A DNA stretch of 64,000 nucleotides from Flavobacterium pectinovorum. GTDB lineage: Bacteria; Bacteroidota; Bacteroidia; Flavobacteriales; Flavobacteriaceae. Location of the stretch: the NCBI RefSeq assembly GCF_006438875.1, contig NZ_RCZH01000006.1, positions 316,917-380,916 on the forward strand. Reading direction: 5' to 3'. The notes beneath the pieces are model-generated. The model did not search any database. It saw only the letters and a list, made by a program, of their open reading frames with translations, and was not told where the DNA came from. Shown one piece after another: positions 45,888-54,735 of the stretch (its first letter is position 1; each line of letters starts with the position of its first letter). The translations under genes were made by a program, and so were the position numbers.

Positions 45888-47399
45888 ATGAAAAAATATA
45901 TAGCTTTTCTTTTCTTGGGAATATTCGCTTTTGGATGTTCTGATCTTGAAGAACACCCAGTCGGAATTATTCGTCCTGACAATTTCTTTAACAATACTGA
46001 TGACTTACAAGCTGCCGTAAATGGAGCTTTTGCCAACATTGCTCACAATAATTATTGGGGACGCGAATTTACAATTGCCCTGATGTTGCGCGATGATATG
46101 GCTGATATTGGCGACAGAACCACTCAGGCGGCACGTATCGACGTTAATGACATGAAAATGAATGATACTAACGGACTTGTTGCGAACTTCTGGCCACAAT
46201 CCTACATCATTATTACTGCTGCAAATCAAGCCATTGAAGGTGCCAAAAAAACACCGGGAGATCCTGCAAAAGTAAATGCAATTGTAGCTCAGGCTCACTT
46301 TGCAAGGGCTTTTACGTATTATCATCTGGTTCGAATCTTTGGAGATATTCCGTATGTTGATTTTGTGGTTAATGACGTTTCTCAGGTAAATTCTCTAAAA
46401 AGAACCAAAGAAGCTGATGTTTATCTTAAAATCATTGCAGATTTAGAATTTGCAAAACAATACTTAGACGATAAACCAAAAGTAAAAGCTGTTCCCGGAA
46501 AAGGTACTGCTGCAGGTTATTTGGCTTCTGTTTATTTGACTTTAAAAAATTACCAAAAGGCTTATGATGAAGCTAAATACGTTATTACTAATGAAGCAAA
46601 ATTTGGTTTAGGATTAGATGCAGATTTTCAGGATTTATTTAATGCTACAAAAGCAGCTTCGTTAAAAGAGCCTTTGTTTACAATTGATTTTAATAACTTA
46701 GTATCAGGAAATTACGGTCAGGATTATACGGCATTTTTTACGGGTTCGCTTAAAGATGAGACTTATAGCTACGGACAAGGATTTTCGGTTGCTGTGCCTT
46801 CTTTAAAAGTATTTAATACTTGGGATCAAAGAGATTACAGACGTGCTGTGAGTTTTGATACTATTATTAGAAAAAAAGTAGGTGGAGAATTGAAAATTTT
46901 CCCTTCAAGTGATAATGAAAAAGCGCCACGTCCGCATATTGCAAAATATTACCGTTTTCCGGGAAAAGCAGGCGCTAACGGAAGAACTTCGCAACACAAT
47001 TATATTACAATGCGTTTTGCAGAAGTATTATTGACCGCGGCAGAAGCTCTAAACGAAATCACTCCGGGAACTGCGGAAGCTAATGGTTATGTAAACCGAG
47101 TGCGTGCAAGAGCAAGAAATAAAGCCGGAAAACAGGTTTCGTTTCCTGCAAATGTAGCGCCGGGATTATCACAATCAGACTTTAGAAAAATGGTAATTGA
47201 CGAAAGAAGATTAGAATTTGCTTTTGAATACATCAGATGGTATGATATCAAAAGGCTGCAAAACGGACCTGAAGTTTTTGGTCCAAACGGTTTAGAACCA
47301 CATGCGAATTTTAATCCGAACAAAGATTATTTATTCCCATTGCCGGGAACTGAGTTAGCAATCAATCCTAATTTAGCTCCAAACAATCCTGGGTATTAA
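45888..47399 (+). CDS. susD: SusD-type surface glycan-binding lipoprotein
   Basis: A 503-residue lipoprotein from the ATG at 45888. The signal ends in FGC with lipidated Cys17, followed by SDLEE, the acidic surface-export signal of Bacteroidetes lipoproteins. TPR-like helices (PQSYIIITAANQAIEGAK, AHFARAFTYYHLVRIFGDIPYVD) and the C-terminal RRLEFAFEYIRWYDIKRL block with the closing NPGY are characteristic of SusD/RagB. It caps the SusC barrel and captures glycan at the surface. The upstream in-frame start at 45780 lies in repeat DNA and would destroy the signal peptide. Confidence 0.95.
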   Translation: MKKYIAFLFLGIFAFGCSDLEEHPVGIIRPDNFFNNTDDLQAAVNGAFANIAHNNYWGREFTIALMLRDDMADIGDRTTQAARIDVNDMKMNDTNGLVANFWPQSYIIITAANQAIEGAKKTPGDPAKVNAIVAQAHFARAFTYYHLVRIFGDIPYVDFVVNDVSQVNSLKRTKEADVYLKIIADLEFAKQYLDDKPKVKAVPGKGTAAGYLASVYLTLKNYQKAYDEAKYVITNEAKFGLGLDADFQDLFNATKAASLKEPLFTIDFNNLVSGNYGQDYTAFFTGSLKDETYSYGQGFSVAVPSLKVFNTWDQRDYRRAVSFDTIIRKKVGGELKIFPSSDNEKAPRPHIAKYYRFPGKAGANGRTSQHNYITMRFAEVLLTAAEALNEITPGTAEANGYVNRVRARARNKAGKQVSFPANVAPGLSQSDFRKMVIDERRLEFAFEYIRWYDIKRLQNGPEVFGPNGLEPHANFNPNKDYLFPLPGTELAINPNLAPNNPGY

Positions 47400-47410
47400 A
47401 ACATTAAAAA

Positions 47411-47816
47411 TGAATTAAAAATTTAGAATTAAAAATTAAAAAATCTGCAATCGTTTTGTCATTTCGACGGAGGAGAAATCACACACGAAACTCTCCATGC
47501 AAAATCGCCAATCTTTGTCGAATCCCGAGTGTGATTTCTCCCTCCGGTCGAAATGACAAACTAGACGAAAATATTGTTATGAAAATGATTGCCTAGCCCC
47601 GATAGTCCCGAAGCTTCGGGAGGAAATCCTTTTGTGTCCGCCGCGGCGGACACAAAAGATTACTTCACTTAATTTTTATTTTATTTCGGAGTTCAGTGAA
47701 CTTCGTTTGAAACGAATAGCCGGATTAGCTCCTGAAAAAAAAAGTTTTTATCATCAAAATCAAAACGACAAAACGATCGCAGATTTTTTAATTTTTAATT
47801 CTCAATTTTTAATTCA
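47411..47816. repeat. 406-bp nest with 50-bp outer arms and a perfect 30-bp palindrome
   Basis: Arms 47411-47460 and 47767-47816 are inverted copies with two mismatches in 50 (each contains AAAAATCTGCAATCG or its inverse). Inside are a TGTCATTTCGAC element with 28-bp, nearly perfect arms (47457-47484, 47531-47558), a CCCGAAGCTTCGGG palindrome (about 47608-47621) and the loopless perfect 30-bp palindrome at 47629-47658 (half-site CTTTTGTGTCCGCCG). It fills the susD-GH88 gap (47400-47836). No gene is present. Confidence 0.92.
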
Positions 47817-47836
47817 AAAAAATAAGATTAGTAAGT

Positions 47837-49021
47837 ATGAATAAAGTTAGTTTCATTTCTTTAATTCTTGGGTTTGCACTGCTGGCGACAGCGTGCAAAT
47901 CCGGAATTAATTCTAAGACAAAAGTTACCTCGGCAACCACAGATAATCTTCTCGACGCGAGATACAAAATGTTACTGGAATATCCCGTAGATTCTATGTC
48001 GATGCCAAGAAGTATGACCATAAAAAGCGATCTGATTAAAAAAGTTCCTTCAAGAGACTGGACAAGCGGATTTTTTGCCGGAAACTTGTGGCAATTGTAC
48101 CGTCTTACAGGCAATAAAAAATATAAAGAACAAGCCGAAAAATGGACTCCTTTTAGCAAAAAAGAAAGTGTAAATAGTAATTCGCACGACGTTGGATTCA
48201 AAGTGTTTTGCAGTTTTGGTGAAGCGCTAAAAGTGGAAAACAAGCAAGAATACAAAGACGTTATCATTAAAGGTGCCGAAACATTATGTACACGATTTAA
48301 TGCACAAGTAGGTTCATTACGATCTTGGGATTTTAATAAAGATGTTTGGGATTTCCCAGTAATTATAGACAATATGATGAATCTGGAATTGCTTTTTGAA
48401 GCCTCAAAATTATCAGGAAATCAAAAGTATCATGATATTGCTGTAAAACACGCCAATACTACACTTAAAAACCAGTTTAGAGCAGACAATAGTTGTTATC
48501 ATGTTATCGATTATGATCCAAATACGGGAGCGGTAAGAAAGAAAACTACGCTTCAGGGATATAACGATGATTCGGTTTGGGCGCGTGGGCAAGGTTGGGC
48601 GGTTTATGGATTTACAATGTGTTACAGATATACCAAAGATCCCGCTTATTTAAAACAAGCCGAAGCAACAGCGCAATTTTTCATGAACAATAAAAACTTA
48701 CCGGAAGACGGGATTCCGTATTGGGATTTTAAAGATCCGAGTATTCCAAATTCACCACGTGATGCATCTGCGGCGGCTGTTATGGCTTCGGGTTTATATG
48801 AACTTTACAGCTATACTAAAAACAAAAGTTATTTGGCTTTCGCCGATAAAATAATCGCATCCTTAAGTTCTGATAAATATGTTTTGAGTCCAAATGTAAA
48901 AGCGCCTTTTATTCTGGATCACAGCACCGGAAACTGGCCAAAACACGACGAAATTGACGAACCTATAATCTATGCCGATTATTATTTTCTGGAAGCGTTA
49001 TTGAGAAAAAGTAAATATTAA
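47837..49021 (+). CDS. GH88 unsaturated glucuronyl hydrolase, lipoprotein
   Basis: A 394-residue lipoprotein (signal ending LLATAC, Cys20). The (alpha/alpha)6-barrel is of family GH88. Asp118 (NSHDVGF) and Asp178 (IIDNMMN) correspond to the catalytic Asp pair of Bacillus unsaturated glucuronyl hydrolase (Asp88/Asp149), with nearly equal spacing. WARGQGWAVYGF and a C-terminal HDEIDEPIIYADYYFLEALLR are family-like. It removes the 4,5-unsaturated uronate from the non-reducing end of lyase products; the released sugar goes to KduI. Its presence implies that a uronate lyase acts earlier in the pathway. Confidence 0.92.
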   Translation: MNKVSFISLILGFALLATACKSGINSKTKVTSATTDNLLDARYKMLLEYPVDSMSMPRSMTIKSDLIKKVPSRDWTSGFFAGNLWQLYRLTGNKKYKEQAEKWTPFSKKESVNSNSHDVGFKVFCSFGEALKVENKQEYKDVIIKGAETLCTRFNAQVGSLRSWDFNKDVWDFPVIIDNMMNLELLFEASKLSGNQKYHDIAVKHANTTLKNQFRADNSCYHVIDYDPNTGAVRKKTTLQGYNDDSVWARGQGWAVYGFTMCYRYTKDPAYLKQAEATAQFFMNNKNLPEDGIPYWDFKDPSIPNSPRDASAAAVMASGLYELYSYTKNKSYLAFADKIIASLSSDKYVLSPNVKAPFILDHSTGNWPKHDEIDEPIIYADYYFLEALLRKSKY

Positions 49022-49157
49022 AGGTTCAGAGGTACAAAGGTTCAAAGGTGCAGAGGTACAAAGTTACAGAGCGCCAAAGGTTTTTCAGCCTTTTGAACCT
49101 GAGAACCTTTGAACCTTTGAACCTTTGAACCTTAGAACCTGAAAACCTCTGAACCTA
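49022..49157. repeat. Inverted array of AAGGTTC/GAACCTT heptamer-like units
   Basis: The left half carries units such as GGTTCAGAGGTACAAAGGTT and the right half tandem TTTGAACC units (four between about 49090 and 49131), so the RNA can fold into many alternative registers. It ends 7 bp before the next start codon. A shorter relative is at about 38325-38360. Confidence 0.85.
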
Positions 49158-49164
49158 AAAATTT

Positions 49165-51561
49165 ATGAAAAATTACACTTTTGCGCTTTTGTTTTTTTTT
49201 CAGATTTGTCTGAGCAGTATTTTTGCTCAGACAAAAATGAATATTAATGACAATTGGCTTTATTTAGAAAACCATACTTTAAACCTTAACGAAGCCCAAA
49301 AAGCGACAAATTGGACTTCTTTAAATTTACCCCACACCTGGAATGCCGAAGATGCAACGGACCTGAATCCGGGTTACCGACGTGATGCAAGTTGGTATCA
49401 AAAGAAATTGAATATTCCGAAAATAGATAAAAACCAACGTTATTCTTTATATTTTGAAGGATCAAATATTACTACAAAAGTATATGTAAACGGTAAAGAA
49501 GCCGGAGGACATATTGGCGGATATATTGGTTTTAGCATCAATATTACCAACTTCATAAACGAGGGAAATAACGATATTTTTGTTCGTGTAGACAATAGTT
49601 ATGATATTGAAATTATTCCGTCTCAAAAGAGTGATTTTTTTATTTATGGAGGAATCACAAGAGATGTTTGGTTCGTATCTCAATATAAAAACCATATTGA
49701 TAATTTAAAAATTACAACACCTCAGGTTTCTGCAAAAAATGCTTCTGTAAATATTTTGGCATCTATTGTGAATCCTGAAAATTCTGCAGCTTTATCGTTA
49801 ACGGTCATTCTTAAAAATCCGAAAGGGAAAAAAGTTGCGAGTAAAACGGTTTCTGTTTTGGATAAAACTTCTTCTATTAAATTTGAAAATATCAAAAATC
49901 CGGAGCTTTGGGATACGGAAAAACCGAATCTATATTCGGTTACCGCTTTTTTATCAGAGAAAAATCAAATTAAAGATACTGTTGCTGAAAAAGTAGGTTT
50001 TAGATGGTTTGAATTTAAAGATCACGGACCTTTTTTTCTTAACGGAAAAAGATTGCTGATTCGTGGTACACATCGTCATGAGGAACAAGCCGGAGTTGGA
50101 GCCGCAATGAGCAACGCGCAACATCGTGCCGATATGGAATCTATTAAAAGTATGAGCGCAAACTTTGTTCGCTTGGCGCATTATCCGCAAGATCCTGAAA
50201 TTTATAAAGCTTGTGATGAACTTGGTCTTTTGGTTTGGGATGAATTGCCGTGGTGTCGCGGCGGAATTGGTGATGAACTTTGGCAAACGAATACTAAAAA
50301 TATGCTTGCCGAAATTATCAATCAAAATTACAATCACCCAAGTATTATTATCTGGTCTTTGGGTAACGAAATGAACTGGCTTCCTGATTTTCCTGATGGT
50401 GATAATACCGAAAAGACAAATGCATTCCTGACAGAATTAAACAATATTGCTCACAAAATGGATCCAAGCCGAAAAACGGCAATTAGAAAATATTATGAAG
50501 GTTCGCAAATTGTCGATGTCTTCTCTCCTTCTATCTGGTCTGGCTGGTATTCCGGAAGTTATAAAAGCTATCAAAAAGCAATTGATGTTTACAAAAAAGA
50601 ATACAAACATTTTATCCATGCCGAATATGGTGGAGATAGTCACGTGGGGCGTCACAGCGAAAACCCAATTACGGGTGAAAACGTCATAAAAGCCGAAGGC
50701 TGGGAAGAAGCAATTGTACAAACCAAAGTGGCAAATATTGCTCAAATTGGCGATTGGAGCGAGAATTATATCGTTGATTTATTCGATTGGCATTTGCATA
50801 TATCCGAGAACGACCCGATGTTTGTGGGTAACATTCAGTGGGCGTTTAAGGATTTTGCAACGCCATTGCGCCCCGAAGATGCTATTCCGTATATGAATCA
50901 AAAAGGACTTGTAGACCGAAACGGAATTCCGAAAGATGCTTATTACGTTTTTAAAAGTTATTGGAGCGCAGTACCTTTTACTTACATAGAATCCCATACC
51001 TGGACGGAGCGTCAAGGACCTGAAAATACGCCAAGAACTTTGAGCGTTTTCAGTAATTGTGAGAAGGTTACGCTTTATCATCAAGGAAAATCTCTTGGAG
51101 AAAAACAAAGAAATCTTTCGCTATATCCTGCAAATGGTTTAACTTGGGACGTGAATTTTTTAAAGGGAGAAAACACGCTGATTGCTATTGGTGAGACTAA
51201 AGATGGCAAAAAAGTTTCGGATACTTTAAAGATAAATTATCGCTTTAAGAAAAATGATACGGCGACTTCTTTACAGTTATCATTCGAAAAATTAAAAAAT
51301 GGCAATTATCTGGTTACAGCAATTGCGATTGATAATGGTAATTTGCGTTGTCTGGATTATGAAGAAAGTGTTTATTTTCAGTGTTTGAAAGGCGGAAAAA
51401 CAATGAAAAATCAAGGAACGCCAACAGGAAGTGAATCGATTCAAATGGCAAACGGAAAAGCGTCTATTGAAGTTGTTCCTGATGGTTCGGGAATACCGAT
51501 TGAAATGACGGCTTTGAATCAGAGCTTTAAAGGAGAATATTTGAAAATAATGCCACAATAA
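49165..51561 (+). CDS. GH2 glycosidase, possible beta-glucuronidase or beta-galactosidase
   Basis: A 798-residue exported enzyme (signal peptide about 1-22). The sugar-binding jelly-roll, immunoglobulin-like domain and TIM barrel of GH2 are in order: YGGITRDVWF (about 160), acid/base Glu402 in WSLGNEM, nucleophile Glu487 in IHAEYGGD. A C-terminal extension follows from about 590 to 798. The Asn578-x-Lys580 pair in MNQKGLVDRNG aligns by position with the Asn-Lys pair that E. coli beta-glucuronidase uses to hold the uronate carboxylate, so beta-glucuronidase is possible. Beta-galactosidase-type enzymes of this family cannot be excluded. Likely periplasmic, downstream of SusC/D import. Confidence 0.85.
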   Translation: MKNYTFALLFFFQICLSSIFAQTKMNINDNWLYLENHTLNLNEAQKATNWTSLNLPHTWNAEDATDLNPGYRRDASWYQKKLNIPKIDKNQRYSLYFEGSNITTKVYVNGKEAGGHIGGYIGFSINITNFINEGNNDIFVRVDNSYDIEIIPSQKSDFFIYGGITRDVWFVSQYKNHIDNLKITTPQVSAKNASVNILASIVNPENSAALSLTVILKNPKGKKVASKTVSVLDKTSSIKFENIKNPELWDTEKPNLYSVTAFLSEKNQIKDTVAEKVGFRWFEFKDHGPFFLNGKRLLIRGTHRHEEQAGVGAAMSNAQHRADMESIKSMSANFVRLAHYPQDPEIYKACDELGLLVWDELPWCRGGIGDELWQTNTKNMLAEIINQNYNHPSIIIWSLGNEMNWLPDFPDGDNTEKTNAFLTELNNIAHKMDPSRKTAIRKYYEGSQIVDVFSPSIWSGWYSGSYKSYQKAIDVYKKEYKHFIHAEYGGDSHVGRHSENPITGENVIKAEGWEEAIVQTKVANIAQIGDWSENYIVDLFDWHLHISENDPMFVGNIQWAFKDFATPLRPEDAIPYMNQKGLVDRNGIPKDAYYVFKSYWSAVPFTYIESHTWTERQGPENTPRTLSVFSNCEKVTLYHQGKSLGEKQRNLSLYPANGLTWDVNFLKGENTLIAIGETKDGKKVSDTLKINYRFKKNDTATSLQLSFEKLKNGNYLVTAIAIDNGNLRCLDYEESVYFQCLKGGKTMKNQGTPTGSESIQMANGKASIEVVPDGSGIPIEMTALNQSFKGEYLKIMPQ

Positions 51562-51567
51562 AAATAA

Positions 51568-52097
51568 TGCCACGAAGTCGCTAAGGCACAAAGTTTTTTT
51601 TTTCTCGCAGATTTTGCAGATTGAGCAGATTTTTTATCATCTGTATTAAGGGCTGACTTGTCATTTCGACGGAGGAGAAATCACATATAGAACTCGACAA
51701 AGATTAGCGATTTTGCATATTTTTTTGTTTCACGCAGATTTTAAAATGATTTAAGCAGATTTGCGCAGATTTTTAATCATCTGTATTAAGGGCTGACTTG
51801 TCAATTTCGACAGAGGAGAAATTACACATAGAACTCGACAAAGATTAGCGATTTTGCATATTTTTTTGTTTCACGCAGATTTTAAAATGATTTAAGCAGA
51901 TATCGCAGATTTTTTATCATCTGTATTAAGGGCTGACTTGTCAATTTCGACGGAGGAGAAATTACACATACAACTCGACAAAGATTGGCGATTTTGCATG
52001 TGGAGCTTCTGGTGTGATTTCTCCTCCGTCGAAATGACAAAAAAGGAACAAATCTGCGTGAAACAAAAAAACTTTGTGCCTTAGTGCCTTCGTGGCA
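51568..52097. repeat. Nested repeat with three 140-bp tandem copies
   Basis: Outer arms TGCCACGAAGTCGCTAAGGC (from 51568) and the inverse ending TTCGTGGCA (52097) match over ~31 bp with two differences. A CGCAGATTTTGCAGATTGAG arm follows. Units starting ATCATCTGTATTAAGGGC occur at 51636, 51776 and 51916, exactly 140 bp apart. Each has a TGTCA(A)TTTCGAC left end, but only the last has the matching right end (GTGATTTCTCCTCCGTCG, 52013-52039). The whole 568-bp gap between the two GH2 genes is repeat DNA. Confidence 0.92.
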
Positions 52098-52129
52098 GAA
52101 AAAAAATAAAAACAAAAACAATTTTACTA

Positions 52130-53953
52130 ATGAAAAAACTAATAACCACATTACTCCTAACCTTTTCAATTTTCGCGCAAGCGCAAAATCAAAGTCTAAT
52201 CTCCAATGTTCCCAATAGAAACACAACTTCTTTAAATGGCGTTTGGAATTATATTGTCGATCCTTATGAAACTGGTTTTTACAGCTTTCATCACGATCAA
52301 TATGATAAACAGGCAAAACCTTCCAATGCTGCTTATTTCAATAATTATCATGCGGTAAATAAACAAGAATTGGTGGAATATGATTTTGATAAATCTCCAA
52401 AAATAAATATTCCGGGCGATTGGACTTCGCAAGTTCCGGAGCTTAAATATTACGAAGGAAATGTTTGGTTCAAGAAATCTTTTGATTATGATTTGAAAGC
52501 TAAAAAACGTCTTTTTGTTTATTTGGGTGCCATCAATTACAAAGCTGATGTTTATTTGAACGGAAAAAAACTTGGAACTCATGAAGGCGGTTTTACACCT
52601 TTTAATTATGAAGTTACTTCGATTGTAAAACCAAAGGACAATTATTTGGTTATTAAAGTGGATAATACAAGACATAAAGAAGATGTTCCGACTATTAACA
52701 CAGATTGGTGGAATTATGGCGGAATCACGCGCGATGTGACTTTGATTGAAGAGAATGATTCTTTTGTAGAAGACTACAATATTCAGCTTAAAAAAGGTAA
52801 CAAGGAATTGATTTCGGGTTTTGTTAAAATCAGTAATTCTAATCCTGCGTTGAATGCGGTAACGATTTCTATTCCCGAATTAAAAATTAATTACAAAGGA
52901 AAAGTTGGCGCTGACGGAATTGTAAATTTTGAAATTCCTGCTAAAAAAATCTCTTATTGGTCTCCTGAAAATCCAAAATTATATGATGTAACGATCAATT
53001 ACAACGGAGAAAAACTGAAAGATAATATTGGTTTCAGAACGATTGAAACGCAAGAGGACAAAATTTTATTAAACGGAAAACAAATCTTCTTACGAGGTAT
53101 CTCGATTCACGAAGAAAATGCAAAAGGCGGACGTGCCAATTCTGAGGAAGATGCTTTACGTTTACTAAACTGGGCTAAAGAATTGGGTTGTAATTATGTT
53201 CGTTTGGCACATTATCCGCATAACGAAAATATTATCAGAGCGGCTGATAAAATGGGATTAATGGTTTGGGAAGAGATTCCGGTATATTGGACTGTTGAAT
53301 TTACAAGAGAAGCTACTTACAAAAATGCCGAAGATCAATTGACGGCAGCTATTACGAGAGATAAAAACAGGGCTTGTATTATTATCTGGTCGATGGCAAA
53401 TGAAACTCCAATATCTGACGCCAGAAATGCTTTTATCAAAAAATTAGTCGATCACACCAAATCTCTGGACAATACAAGATTAATCAGCGCGGCTTTATTG
53501 ACGCAAAGTGACAGCGCCGGATTTGGAACTATCAACGATGCAATTGGTGATTATTTGGATATTATTGCTTTCAATCAATATTTAGGCTGGTACGGCGGAA
53601 ATTTGGAAGATGCTGAAAAAATCTTCTGGAAAACAAAATACAACAAACCGGTTATTGTTTCTGAATTTGGCGGTGATGCAAAAGCTGGTTTACACGGAGA
53701 AAAAAATGAGCGCTGGACTGAGGAATTTCAGGAATACTTATACATTCAGAATTTGAAAATGATCGAAAAAATACCTCATCTTAGTGGTACAAGCCCTTGG
53801 ATTCTGGTAGATTTCAGATCTCCTAGAAGACTTTTACCGGGAATTCAGGACGAATATAACAGAAAAGGTCTGATCTCAAATGACGGTCAAAAAAAGAAAG
53901 CTTTTTATATCATGCAGAATTGGTACGCAAAGAAGAAAAAAGAGCAAAACTAA
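52130..53953 (+). CDS. GH2 beta-glucuronidase-like enzyme
   Basis: A 607-residue exported enzyme (signal peptide about 1-18, AQAQ), the typical length for GH2 beta-glucuronidases. Order: jelly-roll (about 30-210, WWNYGGITRDV), immunoglobulin-like domain, and TIM barrel with acid/base Glu425 (WSMANET) and nucleophile Glu512 (VSEFGGDA). Asn577-x-Lys579 in YNRKGLIS matches the carboxylate-recognising Asn-x-Lys of E. coli GusA. I therefore predict release of D-glucuronate from beta-linked termini, feeding ExuT and UxaC. It is the last gene of the PUL on this strand, 102 bp before an unrelated DUF2911 gene. Confidence 0.87.
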   Translation: MKKLITTLLLTFSIFAQAQNQSLISNVPNRNTTSLNGVWNYIVDPYETGFYSFHHDQYDKQAKPSNAAYFNNYHAVNKQELVEYDFDKSPKINIPGDWTSQVPELKYYEGNVWFKKSFDYDLKAKKRLFVYLGAINYKADVYLNGKKLGTHEGGFTPFNYEVTSIVKPKDNYLVIKVDNTRHKEDVPTINTDWWNYGGITRDVTLIEENDSFVEDYNIQLKKGNKELISGFVKISNSNPALNAVTISIPELKINYKGKVGADGIVNFEIPAKKISYWSPENPKLYDVTINYNGEKLKDNIGFRTIETQEDKILLNGKQIFLRGISIHEENAKGGRANSEEDALRLLNWAKELGCNYVRLAHYPHNENIIRAADKMGLMVWEEIPVYWTVEFTREATYKNAEDQLTAAITRDKNRACIIIWSMANETPISDARNAFIKKLVDHTKSLDNTRLISAALLTQSDSAGFGTINDAIGDYLDIIAFNQYLGWYGGNLEDAEKIFWKTKYNKPVIVSEFGGDAKAGLHGEKNERWTEEFQEYLYIQNLKMIEKIPHLSGTSPWILVDFRSPRRLLPGIQDEYNRKGLISNDGQKKKAFYIMQNWYAKKKKEQN

Positions 53954-54054
53954 TAACCATTACCAATTCATTAACAAAAAACAGGTTATAACTTATATGA
54001 TTTTTCTTCATTATTAACTTACTTTGTGTAAACTATAATAAATCATTTACAACT

Positions 54055-54615
54055 ATGAAAAATTTTAATTTATTAATAATTATCTTATTGACTGCTTTTT
54101 CTGTCAATGCACAAGAAGTTAAATTTGCTCCGCTTGACGCAAGTCCGGTTGACATTTCTTATTTCCCAAATAAAGCTGTAAAATTCAAAAAAACAGATAA
54201 TCCATCTCCGGCTATTAAGGTAATTTACTCAAGACCTTCGGTTAAAGGACGTACTATTTTTGGGGATTTAATTAAGTTTGGAGAAGTTTGGCGCGTTGGT
54301 GCAAACGAAAATACTGAAATCAAATTCTACAAAGCTGTTACAATTGGAGGTACAAATATTCCTGCCGGTTCTTATAGCTTATTTGCCATTCCTGAAAAAG
54401 ACAAATGGACTATTATCATCAATAAAGAAGTTGATATGTGGGGCGCATATGCTTATGACGAAAGTAAAAATATTGCTAAAGTAACTGTTCCGGTTAAGTC
54501 TGTTTCAACTGTAATCGAAGCTTTATCAATTGCTTTTACAACTGAAGGTTCTGTTGCAAATCTTGTGATAGGCTGGGATAAAACAACGGTTGAAGTACCA
54601 ATTACAATAAAATAA
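54055..54615 (+). CDS. Secreted DUF2911 protein
   Basis: A 186-residue exported protein (signal peptide ending at about residue 20, VNAQ) with the DUF2911 signature IYSRPSVKGRTIFGDLIKFGEVWRVGANENTEI. The function of this family is unknown; it occurs widely in Bacteroidetes as a single-domain periplasmic beta-rich protein. It has its own terminator. A TTACTTTGTG sequence at about 54019-54028 resembles a -7 box but lacks the ideal form. No link to the glycan genes is evident. Confidence 0.85.
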   Translation: MKNFNLLIIILLTAFSVNAQEVKFAPLDASPVDISYFPNKAVKFKKTDNPSPAIKVIYSRPSVKGRTIFGDLIKFGEVWRVGANENTEIKFYKAVTIGGTNIPAGSYSLFAIPEKDKWTIIINKEVDMWGAYAYDESKNIAKVTVPVKSVSTVIEALSIAFTTEGSVANLVIGWDKTTVEVPITIK

Positions 54616-54638
54616 TTGTTACAATTAATTCCCTATAT

Positions 54639-54678
54639 AAAGAGACACTAATTTTTTAATTAAGTGTCTCTTTTTTTT
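54639..54678 (+). terminator. Rho-independent terminator after the DUF2911 gene
   Basis: AAAGAGACACT (54639-54649) pairs with AGTGTCTCTTT (54663-54673), followed by a run of T. Confidence 0.88.
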
Positions 54679-54735
54679 ATATCTTTTCGGAGGTCAATTA
54701 TTTCATAACCAGTAACTAACCTAAAAACCAAAAGA

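Noticed and set aside
47632..47844. 70-residue open frame upstream of GH88
   Set aside because: Begins in the perfect palindrome and continues through the outer repeat arm.
47809..48372. 187-residue open frame antisense to GH88
   Set aside because: Shadow of a well-supported GH88 gene; composition is that of a reverse-frame translation.
49022..49157. Riboswitch or T-box before the GH2 gene
   Set aside because: The structure is built from simple heptamer-like repeats with no known aptamer features.
51636..52039. Possible CRISPR or satellite array
   Set aside because: The 140-bp copies are near identical throughout with no variable spacers; they are duplicated pieces of intergenic elements.
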